The position numbers and the translations under genes are program-made. The notes under the pieces are model-generated. The model was given only the letters and a program-made list of their open reading frames with translations, did no database searches and was not told where the DNA came from. Positions 11,521 through 22,842 of a stretch of 64,000 nt of DNA are shown here, piece by piece. Each line of letters begins with the position of its first letter. The first letter of the stretch is position 1. Source of the DNA: Tamarix chinensis (taxonomy: Eukaryota; Streptophyta; Magnoliopsida; Caryophyllales; Tamaricaceae); assembly GCA_030549775.1 (NCBI GenBank), contig CM060180.1:91844172-91908171 (forward strand), written 5' to 3'.

Positions 11521-13255
11521 ATAATAACATATTGAATTCTATGAGATTCCATTTGATCCAAAAGCTTTTCATGAGATATTAGCTAAGGCAATTTTGAGGC
11601 ATGGGTATTCATTCATATATGTTGAACATTTAGACGTTAGGAAACTTCATCAATATCTTAACCACCTTGTTAAACCTTTGTCTATAAAAAACATTTAAGA
11701 AATTTTGTCTAGAAAAGCATGCTGATTTAAAAATTAAACACAAACACACTATTGGTGCAATTTCTATCAAGGTTTTTTTGATTTGTGATATATGGATTGC
11801 TTGCACTTCTCGTGGGTATCTCACTCTAACAGCTCATTATGTGGATGATGATTGGAAGTTGAATAGCAAAGTGTTGAGTTTTTTCAATTTCCCTCCTCCC
11901 CACACTAGGCTTGAAATCTATAAATTGTTATATTTAATGCTTAAAGAGTGGAGTATTGAGAAGAATGTGCTTACTATGACAATGGGTAGTGCATCTAATA
12001 TGGACAACATGATTAGTCACATGAAACCCACAATGCTTCAAAACTTGGTATGTGATGGGAAATACCTCCACTATAGATGTTTAGCTCATATCCTTAATAT
12101 GATAGTGAGATAAGGGTTGAGGAAATTTGAAGGTTGTGTGATCAAAATTAGAGAGAATGTGAGGTATATAGATACTTCAGAAGGTAGGATAAACTAGTTT
12201 TATGATTGTGCTGCAAAATTGAATTTATCAATTTTTGGGAAGTTGTGGCTAGATATTACTACAAGATAGAATTATACATATCTTATGCTTCATAGGGCAT
12301 TAGATTATTATCATGCTTTAGATTTCTTTGGTAATGTTGAAGGTAATTACAAGCTTAAATTTTTGCCAAATGAGTGAAGTAAAGTGGAAAAGATTTATGA
12401 GTTATTAGAACCTTTCTATGAAATTACCTGTCTATTTTCTAGATTTGAGTATCCTAATACAAACTTGTACTTTCTTAATGTTTGAAGGATTTAAATGCAA
12501 ATGGAGAAGGCAGTGGTGTGTGATGGTAATGATATCAATAGAATGGGGCTACAAATGATGCAAAAATTTAAAAAGTATTGGTTGCACTATAATTCCATTC
12601 ATGTTTTCACTATAAATTTGGATCCATGTTAAAAGTTTGACTTTTTTAAGTTTGCCTTACTCAAACTACATGGTAATGAGAAGGGTACAAAGTTGGCTAA
12701 TGATGTATATGCTGAATTTGTTGAGCTATACAAACACTATGAATATCATTTTCCTAATACTCCAAATTCATTTGATCAAGGGACATATATAAATAACGAA
12801 TTGAATAGCGGAAATGACGAAATGGAGATAAATCAAGCTATATCTAACCAAATATCTTTTTTTTTAAATCTTCAGTACATTTTTATTTTTGTTAGCACTA
12901 ATTTCTTTTCACATCAAGTCTAATTATTGTTTTTTCCTTTGTTTAAAATTTAGCATTTTAATGCTTCTACTTTTGTCAGAGGTAGAGGTAAAAGTTGTAA
13001 AAGCGAATTTGAGATGTATATTGAAAGTCAGTGGTTGGATCTTAAAATATCACTTGATGTGCTCTAATTTTAGAAAAATTATTCTAACAATTCACCAAAT
13101 ATTTCTTCTATAGTTAGAGATATCCATGTCATTCCTATTACTACTGTTGCATCTTAATCAACTTTTAGCATGGGTGGTAGAATTTTAAATAAGTGGAGGA
13201 GTTTATTATTGTCAAAAAATTTTGATCCTCTAATAAATACTCTTAATTGGTAATA
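11521..13255 (+). pseudogene. hAT transposase pseudogene (RICESLEEPER-like)
   Basis: This is a decayed hAT transposase, the DDE-type enzyme that excises and inserts hAT elements. From about 11533 the frame reads IPFDPKAFHEILAKAILRHG, like the region after the BED zinc finger. At 11778-12113 it continues with DIWIACTSRGYLTLTAHYVDDDW and then YRCLAHILNMIVR, the conserved RCLAHILNLIV block. Next come RALDYYHALDFF and EKIYELLEPFYEIT (12295-12420) and GTKLANDVYAEFVELYKHY (about 12686-12740). At 13118-13255 the C-terminal dimerisation signature is recognisable: VIPITTVAS, a stop, then STFSMGGRILNKWRS. There are at least eight stops or shifts, so it is inactive. The BED finger itself was not found. 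Confidence 0.8.
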
Positions 13256-14779
13256 CGGATATGATGGTAATAACATTAGTTGTTATGAATTCATATCTTT
13301 TTAATTTGATAGTTTTTTAATCAATGAATCTTGAAGTTAATAATATAATATATATTTTTTGGTATTTACAAAATAGAAGAAGAAGGTACTATTCTAGGGC
13401 CATCAAAGTTAAGCAGTACTAATGATGAAATGGATTGATGAGCTTCAAAAATAAGGGTAACGTTTTAGATGCTTTTGCTTGTAAACATGGGCAATTGTTA
13501 TTTTTTTAAGGAAAGGAATTTAATTTTTATTCAATCATGTCATTTTTTCCTTATGTTGCAAATTTACCATATTTGAATAATCTTTATGTTATTGGCCAAA
13601 TACTACCTACTAGTGTTGTTTTATTATTGCTAGTGGCATTGTGTTGAAACTTACAAGTGGCATATTGTGGGATTGTTGCTCTTGTTCTATTACCTTGTTA
13701 GTTTTTCTAACATGTTGTATGTAGTGGACATTTTGTTTGGAAGTTGTAGTAGTTTGTAGGTGAGTTATATGTTTGTGCCTTGAAGGTCATTTTGATGTTG
13801 TTTTATCTATACATCCTATAGGTTGTAACTTGTAAGTTTATAATTTATCCATAAATTATGGATGTTATCAGAGAATTCTCTAGATCTTTTAATTTTGTTA
13901 AGTTGTTGTTAAGCATAGCTATTGCTTGTTGGATTTCGTGGATGATAATAGACACTACTATACTCTCCTATTAAGAGCTTCATCAAATAGGTGGATATGA
14001 TGGAAGACTTTTTTAAAATTATTGTGAAGGCTTGTAGTTGGATGTTTGCTTTTTATTTTTTTTATTATGGTTTTTAGTTTTTCAATAATATATCTTATTT
14101 GCTATGGAAGATATTGGAAATTTTAGAAGATACTACCATTTGTCTGGTCAAATACGTTTTTTATATGTAAATGATTTTATTTTATTTTAGACAAAAACAT
14201 GGAGTAATAATCAAAATGATTCAATTAACAGATTGCTACTTGTTAGTTTTTAACTCATTATACATGTCATGGATGACAGAATTGGAGGAATAATATTATT
14301 TTACACTATAAGTAATAACATATAACATAAGAAATCAATAATTTGCTAATTTTCTAGTTTAGTAATACTAATGATTATGTGCATATGTTCATTTGATATT
14401 ATAGGACATGTGTATGTTTACAAGTTGTAAACTTGTAAAAATAGTTAGGCAAAGAAGATAAAAAATATTAAAAAATTATCTAATATACACCTTCACCACT
14501 AAAATTACTCCAACTCATTAACCTCATAAGTAAGTATTTATTTTGATTTCATATAATCATGTAATTAATAATATGTTATTAATTGTTACTTGTTTATTAA
14601 AATGTTACTATAACTTGTTAATGTTGTGTTTTTGTGTGGAAAGATTCATTAAGATATCATTAATAAATAAGGATGTATAGGGTAAAAGTATGAAAAATAA
14701 GTACAGTTTATGAAACACTATATAAAAGCTTTAAATGAATATTGAAATATGTGTAATTTTTTATTATTACAATAGATTT
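13256..14779. other. 3' noncoding interior of hAT
   Basis: This AT-rich stretch lies between the dimerisation-domain remnant and the right subterminal repeats. No frame resembles a known protein. Short T-rich strings near 13340-13540 may include a degraded last exon or 3' UTR. Confidence 0.5.
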
Positions 14780-15022
14780 TGATGTTTGGTCGGGTCAATG
14801 CTGGGTTGGGTCGATGGTGGGATGGGTAACCGCCGAGTCAGGTCCATACAGGTCAGGTGAAGGCCGGGTCGGGTCTATGACGTGTCATTTCTTGGGATCG
14901 GGTCGGGTTTGGGTCAGGTTAATTGTTATCGGATCAATGCCGAGTTAGGTTTGAGTCGGGTCACGTTGCTAAATTTTTTTTGTTTTATTAGTTTGAGTTT
15001 CAGTTGGGTCGAGTTAAATTTT
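14780..15022. repeat. GGGTC-rich subterminal repeats, right end of hAT
   Basis: GGTCGGGTC, GGGTTGGGTCG and CGGGTCGGGT variants occupy about 240 bases before the right terminus. The motif matches the left array at 9866-10365 and appears in the same orientation on the plus strand at both ends, not as mirror images. Confidence 0.72.
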
Positions 15023-15032
15023 CTCAACTATA

Positions 15033-15040
15033 GCTATATA
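15033..15040 (+). repeat. hAT target site duplication, right copy
   Basis: GCTATATA follows the hAT terminus and differs at one base from GATATATA at 9849-9856. The retrotransposon frame resumes at the ATG at 15041. Confidence 0.85.
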
Positions 15041-15703
15041 ATGAGTAGCGAAGGTTTTAAAGTTAATCCCACTAAAAGTAAGGCTATTAAGGATAGGCCA
15101 ACACCAATGGATATTCATAAAGTGAGAAGTTTTCATGGTTTAGCAAGTTTCTATAGTATATTCATTAAGGATTTTTCTACTATTGCCACACCGATAACCC
15201 GACTCATAAAAAAGAATGAGTTTAATTGGAGTGAGGATGCAATTAAGGCTTTCCAAACTTTAAAGAATAAGCTATGTAATGCACAAGTTATATCTTTACA
15301 AGACTTTGAGAAATTATTTGAAGTAACGTGTGATACAAGGGGGTTAGGGATAGGAGGTATACTATCATAGGAAAAATAAGCTATTGTATTTTTAAGTGAG
15401 AAATTGAATGGAATGAGGCTGAATTACTGAACATATAATAAAGAGTTCTATTCCATCATACAAAGTTTAGAAACATAGAGTCATTACCTATGGCCTAGAC
15501 CATTTGTTTTGCATTCAAACCATAAGAGTTTTAAGTATTTGCATGGACAAAAGAAGATTAGTTTGAGGCATGCAAAATGGGTTATCTTCTTACATTACTT
15601 CGTGTTTTTTATCAAGCACTTTAATCATAAAGAAAATTTCATATTTGATTCTTTGTCTAATAGATCCATGATATTAGTCATGTTAGATGTTAAGTTATTG
15701 TGA
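15041..15703 (+). pseudogene. RT connection and RNase H, CRM-like element (resumed)
   Basis: The retrotransposon polyprotein continues after the hAT. The RT thumb/connection block HKVRSFHGLASFYSIFIKDF (about 15117-15176) is very well preserved. It is followed by FSTIATPITRLIKK and FNWSEDAIKAFQTLKNKL. RNase H begins at EKLFEVTCDTRGLGIGGIL (about 15308-15365), where relatives have FEVECDASGIGIGAVL, so the first catalytic aspartate is present. Then come SEKLNGMRLNY, SHYLWPRPFVLHSNHKSFKYL (a later catalytic Asp reads Asn: HSNH for HTDH) and RHAKWVIFLHYF. Stops at about 15368 and 15377 and later shifts break the frame. Confidence 0.85.
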
Positions 15704-15709
15704 TTTGAA

Positions 15710-17015
15710 ATGTTAAAGGCATTGTATGAGAAGGATGAAGATTTTATTAACATCTATAATATGTTCAAAAAGAATGGTAGTTTTGGTAATTATTTACTAC
15801 AAGATTACTATGTTTTCAGACTTAATAAGTTGTGTATACCTCATTCTAATACGCGTGATTTACTTGTTAACGAAGTACATGAGGGAGGTATAACTAGTCA
15901 TTTGGGATTGCATAAGACCATGGAAATACTACAACAAAACATCTACTGGCCATGGATGATAAAAACTAGTACAAATAATTATAAGAAGATGCATAACATG
16001 TCACAAAAGTAAATGTTTCTTCCATAAGGGTTTGTACACGCCTTTACCAATATATAATTAACCTTAGAAAAGTGTTATCTTAGATTTCATATTAGGATTA
16101 CCAATGACATAAAGGGGTAAAGATTATATTCTTATTGTAGTAGATCAATTTTCAAAAATGGTACATTTTATACCTTAAAACAAGATTGGTAATGTAAACA
16201 ATGTAGAAAACTTATATTTCTAAGAAATAGTGAGGTTACATGAAGTACCCAAAAGTATAGTATTGGATAGGGATATAAAATTCTTGAGTTACTTTTAGAA
16301 GACACTTTGACACATGTTAGATACTAAGTTGTTGCTTAGTACTTCTCATTATTCATAAATAGATGGTCAAACCAAAGTGAATAATAGAACTCTAGGTACT
16401 TTACTAAGAGGGTTGGTGAATAAGATTACCAAAGATTGGGATATAAAGCTTGTGCATGCTGGGTTTTCATACAATAAGATTCCTTCTAGTAGAACTCAAA
16501 CAAGTCCTTTTGAGATTTTCTATGCAGTTAATCCATATCTACCATTGATATGTTGTCATTTAAGAAAGGAGATATAAAAAATTATGATACTAAGGAGAGA
16601 ATTAAATTCTTTATAAAAAATTCATTAATAAATTAAAGACAACATTGAGAATTTGAATGCCAAATACCAAGCCCAGGTGAACAAAAATAGAATTCAACAA
16701 GTGTTTAAGCAAGGAGACTTGGTATGGTTGCATTTAAGAAAAGATAGATTTATAAACTTAGGAAATAATAAATTAATGCCAAGAGTGGATGTTCTATTCA
16801 AAATATTAAGAAAACAAGGAAATAATGTATAAGAACTTGAATTACCTGAACATTAAAGAGGAGTATCTAAGACTTTCAACATTAGCAACTTATCTCCTTA
16901 TTATAGTTATTCTAATTTGAGGGTAAGTTCTTCTTTACAAGGGGAGAATGATGTAGGAGAATATCTAGAAAACTCTCACTCTTGTTCTTCAAATGATGAA
17001 GATAAGAAGAATTAG
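15710..17015 (+). pseudogene. Integrase of CRM-like element, ending in the 3' LTR
   Basis: Integrase inserts the retrotransposon cDNA. Zinc-binding region: NEVHEGGITSHLGLHKTMEIL and IYWPWM (about 15868-15960), then a partial CX2C (HNMSQK). Catalytic core: VVDQFSKMVHFIP (about 16138-16176), LDRDIKFLS (about 16264-16290) and DGQTKVNNRTLGTLLRG (16361-16411). The last block has Lys where the catalytic Glu of DGQTEVVNRT belongs. C-terminal part: VSKTFNISNLSPYYS (about 16866-16910). The frame crosses the purine tract and LTR start, ending at TAG 17013-17015. Overlap of the polyprotein with the LTR is a feature I associate with CRM-type chromoviruses. No classical chromodomain is seen. Many stops; inactive. 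Confidence 0.8.
16938..16948 (+). other. Polypurine tract
   Basis: AACAAGGGGAGAA-like purine sequence, with GGGGAGAA at 16941-16948, lies directly upstream of the 3' LTR start TGATG. This is the expected primer for plus-strand DNA synthesis. Confidence 0.7.
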
Positions 17016-17739
17016 TATACTTGGAGGCGGAACTAATTGTGCTTGAAAATTCTTACTCTTATAATGTTTTGTCAAGTAATTCTTGCAGGTATTGTACATG
17101 TTTGAAAGAAAATCATGTTGGTTGAAGATATTTGATGTAACAAGCAAAAAATATGGATTACAAAGATTATAAAGTGCAAGGAAGTATAAGGCTACAAGAC
17201 TCTAAAGTTTAAGTACATATGATTATATTTATGTATTGTATTATTAAGTTGTGTAGCATTGTTATTTTTATTGTATACTTTATAATACATGTAAATAGTC
17301 ATTATCAACTTTAATATATGTGGTGTGTCATGAATTAATAGGTTTATTTCATTAATAAGGCTAATTATTGGGCTTATTAATGAAAAGGCATGCATGGGTG
17401 TATGCATATATATACCTTGTACTCAAATGATTTTGACACATTACAACTTAATGAAAAAAATTCATTCGTGAATTGAGGAGAGCAATGTGAGTTCTTTATT
17501 CTCTTCTCCTTGTTTTATTCTGAGAATTGAGGATTAGTAAGAGTGTTAAATGGAGAAATAGAATATTTTTCATTAGAAGGATATAGATATATTATAGATC
17601 TAATTCATCTTATCGAGCATTCGAGACAACATCAATACCAAGTGGAGAATTGATTTGAATGATGCATTTAAAAATTTGTAAAACTTCAAAGAAGATCTTA
17701 GATTTTGTAGAAGATTGTTGAAGATAATATTCCACATCA
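16949..17739 (+). repeat. 3' LTR of CRM-like element
   Basis: This 791-bp LTR runs from TGATGTAGG to CCACATCA and aligns with the 5' LTR. The bases after it (AAATTTGTATC) resemble the PBS region that follows the 5' LTR (AAAGTGGTATC) more than a target duplication, which is odd for a 3' LTR. Confidence 0.83.
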
Positions 17740-17754
17740 AAATTTGTATCTCTT

Positions 17755-17968
17755 TGATGTGGAAGATTATCTTCAACAATCATCTACAAAATCTAGGATA
17801 TGTTTTTAAATATTACAAAGTTATAAACCACATCAACCAAATCCATTCTCCACTTGAATTTTTTATGTTGTCTCAAATGCTTGATAGGGAGAATTAGATC
17901 TATACCAAGATATAACTCCTTCTAATGTGAAATCTCTTATTTCTCAATAGAACACTCTTACTACTTCT
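17755..17968 (-). repeat. Inverted partial LTR, head-to-head with the CRM-like 3' LTR
   Basis: The reverse complement matches the last roughly 214 bases of the CRM-like LTR (compare 6306-6523 and about 17520-17739). It starts TGATGTGGAAGATTATC, and only 15 bases separate it from the plus-strand LTR. The result is an imperfect palindrome with arms over 200 bases. Substitutions relative to both other copies suggest an independent element rather than a recent fold-back. The upstream LTR part and any body are missing. Confidence 0.8.
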
Positions 17969-17980
17969 AAATCATTATTT

Positions 17981-20091
17981 TGCCATAACACCTAACATAC
18001 TTGTAATCAAACCACCAAAATTTACATGCTTAGCATATTAATCATTATACACATATGACAATTCACAAAACCCCATAAAAATGAACCAAACATGTAAATT
18101 AACTATTTTACCCTTAAATATGCTCAAACTTTAGCAAAAAAATATATCTGTAACCTGCTCAAACCTAAATATGCTATACATCAAAGTTAGCCTAAATAAC
18201 CACAAATGCATGCTGTAAAAAGTTTCAATAATAAACACAACATTAACCACAACAAGAAACCAAATTTCTATGAGAAGGCATAAGAGCCAAATTTGGCATA
18301 AGTCAACATCCAACCATAATAACACTCAATATTTTACCATATAAAAAGTAGAAGGCTTAACCTAGATTCCCAAACATAAGTATAAGGAACAAAATCATCT
18401 CCAAAGGCTAGAATCAAAACTTCTTTGAAAAACCTTCAAACATAAAAGAAATTATAAAATATTAAGATAAATACACACTAAAACACAAACCAAAGAACCA
18501 AAATAAGAGGGAGAAACTAAGAGAACTTTCCTACCAAATTTTAAACCCCAGATGATGATAGAAACCCAAATCTTCAACCCGAGTCTTCTTTCTCTCAAAA
18601 TATAGTATAAAGAGATCAAGAAAAAAATTATAAAAAGAATTCAAGAAGGTTGAAGATGGGTCATGGTGGTGAAATTTTTGGGAAGAAAATAGAGCTCAAG
18701 ACTTAGCATAGAAGTAGGAAAATAAAGGAGCAAGTATGGGTAGATATTTTAGCAAAATTATGCATTAAATTTAGAAAATAATCAACTAAATAAAAAAACA
18801 AAAAGGAGGCAGGTGGTGCAACCAATGCTACCAACAACTTAGATATTTTCACCTTTTAGAAGCTAAATGAGTGTATGGAAGAGATTAGAAGAAAATTTAA
18901 GCAAGTTTAAGAGTGTAAAAATTGGTTATGATGGCATATATATGCCCAAAAATATATAGAATAGTTTAAAATGATATGACTAATAATGGAGTATTTTTGG
19001 ATAATATTTATCCTAATAATACTAAAAGAAGAAAATTTTTAAAGTTTTATAAAATTTAGATAACTAGAGTGGCCTTAACGGAAATAAAAATACATGATTA
19101 AGGCCCACTCGAGAAAAACAAAATAATATATTTTTACCAATAACTTAGCTTGACATTTCAACAAAGCCTAGAAGACTCAAAAAACATGAGGATTTCAAAT
19201 ATCCACACTAAAATTGAGTATCAAAAGAGTTTAGAGGAAAAAAGTGACTTAAAAGTCTTAATGAAGTTTAAACCATGAGAAAGGATAAGAAGCCGTGAAT
19301 GAAACAATTTAAAAAAGTAACTAGGGTTTTAAATCTTTGAAAAATGTAATAAAACATTCTAATTGGATGAGCTTATTTCTATAAAATATAAATTCTAAAT
19401 AATCAGGATTTCTAAAGATTGGGAATTACATTCTTTGGCATAAATGGCAAATTAAAATCTACCCACCACCCCTTAGGGAAGTCAACAACCACTAGAGAAA
19501 AGATGGAGAGTTGACCATGAAGTGTGAAATAGAGTGCAGGATGAAAATGTAATAAAATCTTAAGTAGGTGGGGTAAATTGGTGGTCATTGTTCTTTTATT
19601 CCTAAAAATTGGTTAAATAAAGATTTAGTAATGGGAGAGGGGCATAAAATCATCCAAGACTTATAAAGGGCATAGATAATCTGATCTCATGTCCTAAGGT
19701 AATAAAAATGATTAAATTTTAGGCAAAATTTATTTATTTATTTATTTCCTTGATAAAATATCCAAATTTTGTTTAGTGGACCCATAATATAATGTTTGAA
19801 ATTTAATTTTATAAAATGATTTGATTTGATACCAAAACAAGGCCAAATGGAGCCTTATATAAGAAATTGGGCTTAGTCAGTTAATTGCTCAATAGTTGCA
19901 TTTAACTACAAGCCCTGATCCTAAAGACATACTTGTTGTTTAGCCGATTAACCACCAACTAAGGTCCAATTATCCACCCATCCAAGTATTTTTTTAATAA
20001 ATAAATAAATAAATAATATGTTAATATTATTTTAAACTCATAAAAATAAGATATTTCAAAATTTAATTTATTAAAATAAAATACAATAACA
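17981..20091 (-). repeat. Possible degraded LTR, minus orientation
   Basis: On the minus strand the stretch reads like a long Ty3/gypsy LTR. It begins TGTTATTG, has a TATA-like run near 18935-18960 and pyrimidine-rich U5 sequence with CTTCTTTCTCTC-like strings near 18560-18600, and ends GGTGTTATGGCA. No matching copy or target duplication was found, so this is a weak call. No protein frame is recognisable. (TTTA)n at 19728-19747 and (AAAT)n at 19996-20016 are simple repeats. Confidence 0.25.
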
Positions 20092-21604
20092 CCCAAGACT
20101 TATAATCAATAACTAAAACATAAGAGTGAGGGAAAATTGACTTAATTAGGAGTGGTGGTGGATCATGAATCATATTTTGCAAAGCAATTCCATGGGTGGG
20201 GAATAAAGAAGAAGAAAGGGGGAAAGCAAGTAAGGACAGCAATAGTAATAGTTGTGTGAGTGTATGCCTAAGAGAGAGAGAGAGAGAGAGCGAGAGAGTT
20301 ATCTTAAAAAACTAATTTTTAGCTATGGCCATAAAAAAAATTCAATATCTTAAAATCTAATCATTAAGATTGGTTTTTTATTGGATTATCCAAAACTAGT
20401 ATGATATCAATTTTTTCAATATATTATGTTATATTTAGAATATATTATACTATATAGGGAAACATTATCAAAAGTATATTCTATTGTATTAATATATATT
20501 TGAGCATATTATATTACATTTTTGGCATATTGTACTATAAAATGAAGTATGTTATATTATATTGTGATTTTTTTTTCAAATTTATTCATATAACTACGAA
20601 TATCAATATAATCAAATAATTTTTATATAATCAATATTTAATCATATTATTTTAAAATATTTAATATCGTTTAAGAAGCATAGATTGGATCTCCAAACTG
20701 ATGAATGTCGATATTTTATTTTTAACGTCCTCACTTTTAGTAGATTTTAAGCTCAATAAAATGAATTAAAGCTTTAAAAATAATCCCATGATTCCTATAA
20801 CTGCTTATTAAAATACAAATATTGAAATTATAAAGTTTCATCGATATTTAGATAATATTCAAAACAAAACAAAGCTAAAATAGGGAATTTAAAGCAAACT
20901 AGTCAACGGATAACTCCAAAATAGTTCACATGTATTGTTGGGTTTGAAAAGTCACCTATTGTGAACCAATCCACTGGTATGCTACCATAATAGTTGATTT
21001 GTATTCTAGAAAACTTGATTTTTCTTTTATTATTAACTCTTCTCCAAAATTATATAAGTCTAAGATATTTAATAATTGTTTATATATTAATTAACATAAA
21101 GTTAATATATTTTTCTAAAGTTCAAACAATGTGTACTACATTACTGAGGACCGTGATAACTTGGTCATGGTCTGTGAGAGCTCAAGCTTGATTCTAAAGC
21201 ACTTAATATCTCTTATACCTATGTTTATTTTTTAATTTAATCATTTTAAGCTTTCCTAGAGGTGTTTTCTTCACTCAACCAAAAAATTTATTACAAATCT
21301 TCCCTCAAGTACCTTTGAATGCACGATTATCCCAAAATACCCAAATTTTATATTTTCTTACAAAACATTATCAATAGATGTAAACTAGAATAAAACAAGA
21401 TATAATAATCCATAAATACATTATTATATCCAAAAACTTCTTCCAAAATACAAGAACTAACATGCAAAAACATTATTTATCTACTGCCATCCTATAAGGG
21501 GAAAACCCTATTAGGTCTAGTAAATTCAAACCCATTACTTGTTGCAATGGTTAATATATGATTCTTTATAAGGTGTTTGCCATATGCTATAAATAATTTA
21601 AAAA
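20092..21604. other. AT-rich DNA without recognised gene; (AG)n microsatellite
   Basis: A dinucleotide run (AG)n with one interruption lies at 20271-20298. Otherwise the sequence is AT-rich with short meaningless frames. I see no coding or structural signal. Confidence 0.55.
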
Positions 21605-21840
21605 CTTTTCAAGGGTAGAGGGATAAGGGATAATATTATATTTGTAAATGAGTTGAATATAAAGTACACAAGGGATTTAAAGTAGGCACTATAATGAATA
21701 TTGATTTCAATAAGGCATATGATTCATCAGAGCAAAATTCATCAAGAAATACTTTACGGGATTTTATTTACATAAAAAATTTATCAAATTATTATGTAAT
21801 GCATCACCATATTGCACATCTCAAGTTTTCATCGAGAATA
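21605..21840 (+). pseudogene. L1-type LINE reverse transcriptase fragment
   Basis: A short plus-strand fragment encodes FKGRGIRDNIIFVNEL and, one frame over, IMNIDFNKAYDS (about 21692-21726). These correspond to the plant L1 RT blocks AFVxGRxIxDNILLAxEL and KxDLxKAYDS. A frameshift separates them, and homology fades after SSRIC. It is adjacent to, but opposite in orientation from, the minus-strand L1 that begins near 21980, so it is a separate insertion. The bases after it (TGTAATACCCCATATTTGG at 21840) look like a Ty3/gypsy LTR start, but nothing downstream supports that. Confidence 0.6.
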
Positions 21841-21979
21841 TGTAATACCCCATATTTGGTTTTTAAAACTACAATTTTTTCGTAAGTAATTAAAAAAAAT
21901 ACTTGCAATAAAGTAATATATTCATCCACTAAAGACTTATACTCTAAGACTATCTATACAATGTGTAAGGGAAATGAAA

Positions 21980-22839
21980 TTCTTACAATAAAGCACATTC
22001 ATAACTATATTTGCTAAATCTACCACAATTAGGATCAAAACTTCCTTGGGGGTTCAAAACTATTTCTTAAATATCATGGAATTTTTATCCTACCATAGAT
22101 GGTAAATTTTAGTAGCTAGAAGTACTTTAAGGGTGTCATACTTCACTTTAGATCTTTTCCTTATGCTAGCCACCCATTTGAGTTCCCTTTTTCATGTTAA
22201 TTTGATGTGTCTTAGGCTAAAATTACTCACCATGTTATGCCACACTTCTATTGAATATTGAAATGAAAAGAACAAGTATGCTTGAGTTTCTTACCCCAAA
22301 TTACATAAAGAACAAATAATATATTGGGTGTTTCATAAGAGGTTGAATTGTAGAAGTTTAGAGTTGGTCATAATATATTCATGACCTACCAATGATAGAA
22401 CACACTAGCGGCATGATATAACTAAAGGATGTTAAATAGCTATCTTCCACTACATCCTAGGTGCATGATTTCTTATCTTCTCATAACATGAAGCAATTTT
22501 ATAGGTACCTCCATTTGAGATGATTGAATTCTAAACATCTTCAAAGATAAGTTGTAAAGAGTTTCTCAATTTTAGAATTTTCCACATTTCCCATGAGAAT
22601 TGATTAGTAAAGGGTTAGTCCTACACAATATGATACTTGAAATAGTACTCATAAACCCACTTCCCTTATTCAATGTATTTCTTTTTTTCCAAGCTCCACA
22701 ATAGCATCCCCATTGCAATAGTGTTCCATATAGAAATGTCTTAAAGGCCTAGCCCACCCACTGTCAGAGGTGTGCATATAGTGTGACATGAAACCAATAA
22801 TTTTCTTATAACAATTTTTTAGCTAGACCAAAGTAAGGA
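21980..22839 (-). pseudogene. L1 C-terminal region (downstream block)
   Basis: Read on the minus strand from 22839, this block continues the L1 polyprotein: ISLLWSS, then CTPLTVGGLGL, DISIWNTIAMGMLLWSLEKKK (about 22660-22770), like the plant L1 GGLGLKNLxLWNxAAMxKLLW block. The later WHNMVSNFSLRHIKLT and EIYHLW-like strings fit the zf-RVT C-terminal domain. Multiple stops. It abuts the 5' end of the CACTA at 22842/22843. Confidence 0.72.
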
Positions 22840-22842
22840 TAT

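Larger units (their letters stand above)
9857..15032. mobile_element. hAT DNA transposon inserted in the CRM-like RT
   Basis: This 5176-bp element starts TAGAGGTGGAAATT and ends with the complement of TATAGTTGAGAAAATTT, imperfect hAT-like terminal inverted repeats. It is flanked by 8-bp target duplications. Both subterminal regions (9866-10365 and 14780-15022) are full of GGGTC/GGGTT units, known as subterminal repeats in plant hAT elements. The middle holds a decayed transposase (11521-13255). Removing the element and one duplication restores the RT frame of the host retrotransposon. The class rests on TSD length, TIR type and the transposase, which agree. Confidence 0.88.
5712..17739 (+). 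mobile_element. CRM-like Ty3/gypsy LTR retrotransposon (decayed, hAT-interrupted)
   Basis: This is a complete but inactive LTR retrotransposon. Two related LTRs (5712-6523 and 16949-17739) flank a PBS, gag with a zinc knuckle, protease, RT, RNase H, integrase and a purine tract, in Ty3/gypsy order. Both LTRs start TGATG and end CATCA. Three things recall CRM-clade chromoviruses: the LTR terminus, the protease/RT sequence type, and a frame that runs through the purine tract into the 3' LTR. The clade call is inference from remembered family features. By eye the two LTRs differ at many sites, so the insertion is old. A hAT element occupies 9857-15032, leaving about 6.8 kb of retrotransposon. 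No matching 5-bp target duplication is visible, because an inverted LTR fragment adjoins the right end. Confidence 0.82.

Noticed and set aside
21840..21860. TGTAATACCCCATATTTGG as the start of another Ty3/gypsy LTR
   Set aside because: The string fits an LTR start, but no LTR body, PBS or matching copy follows; L1 sequence begins soon after.
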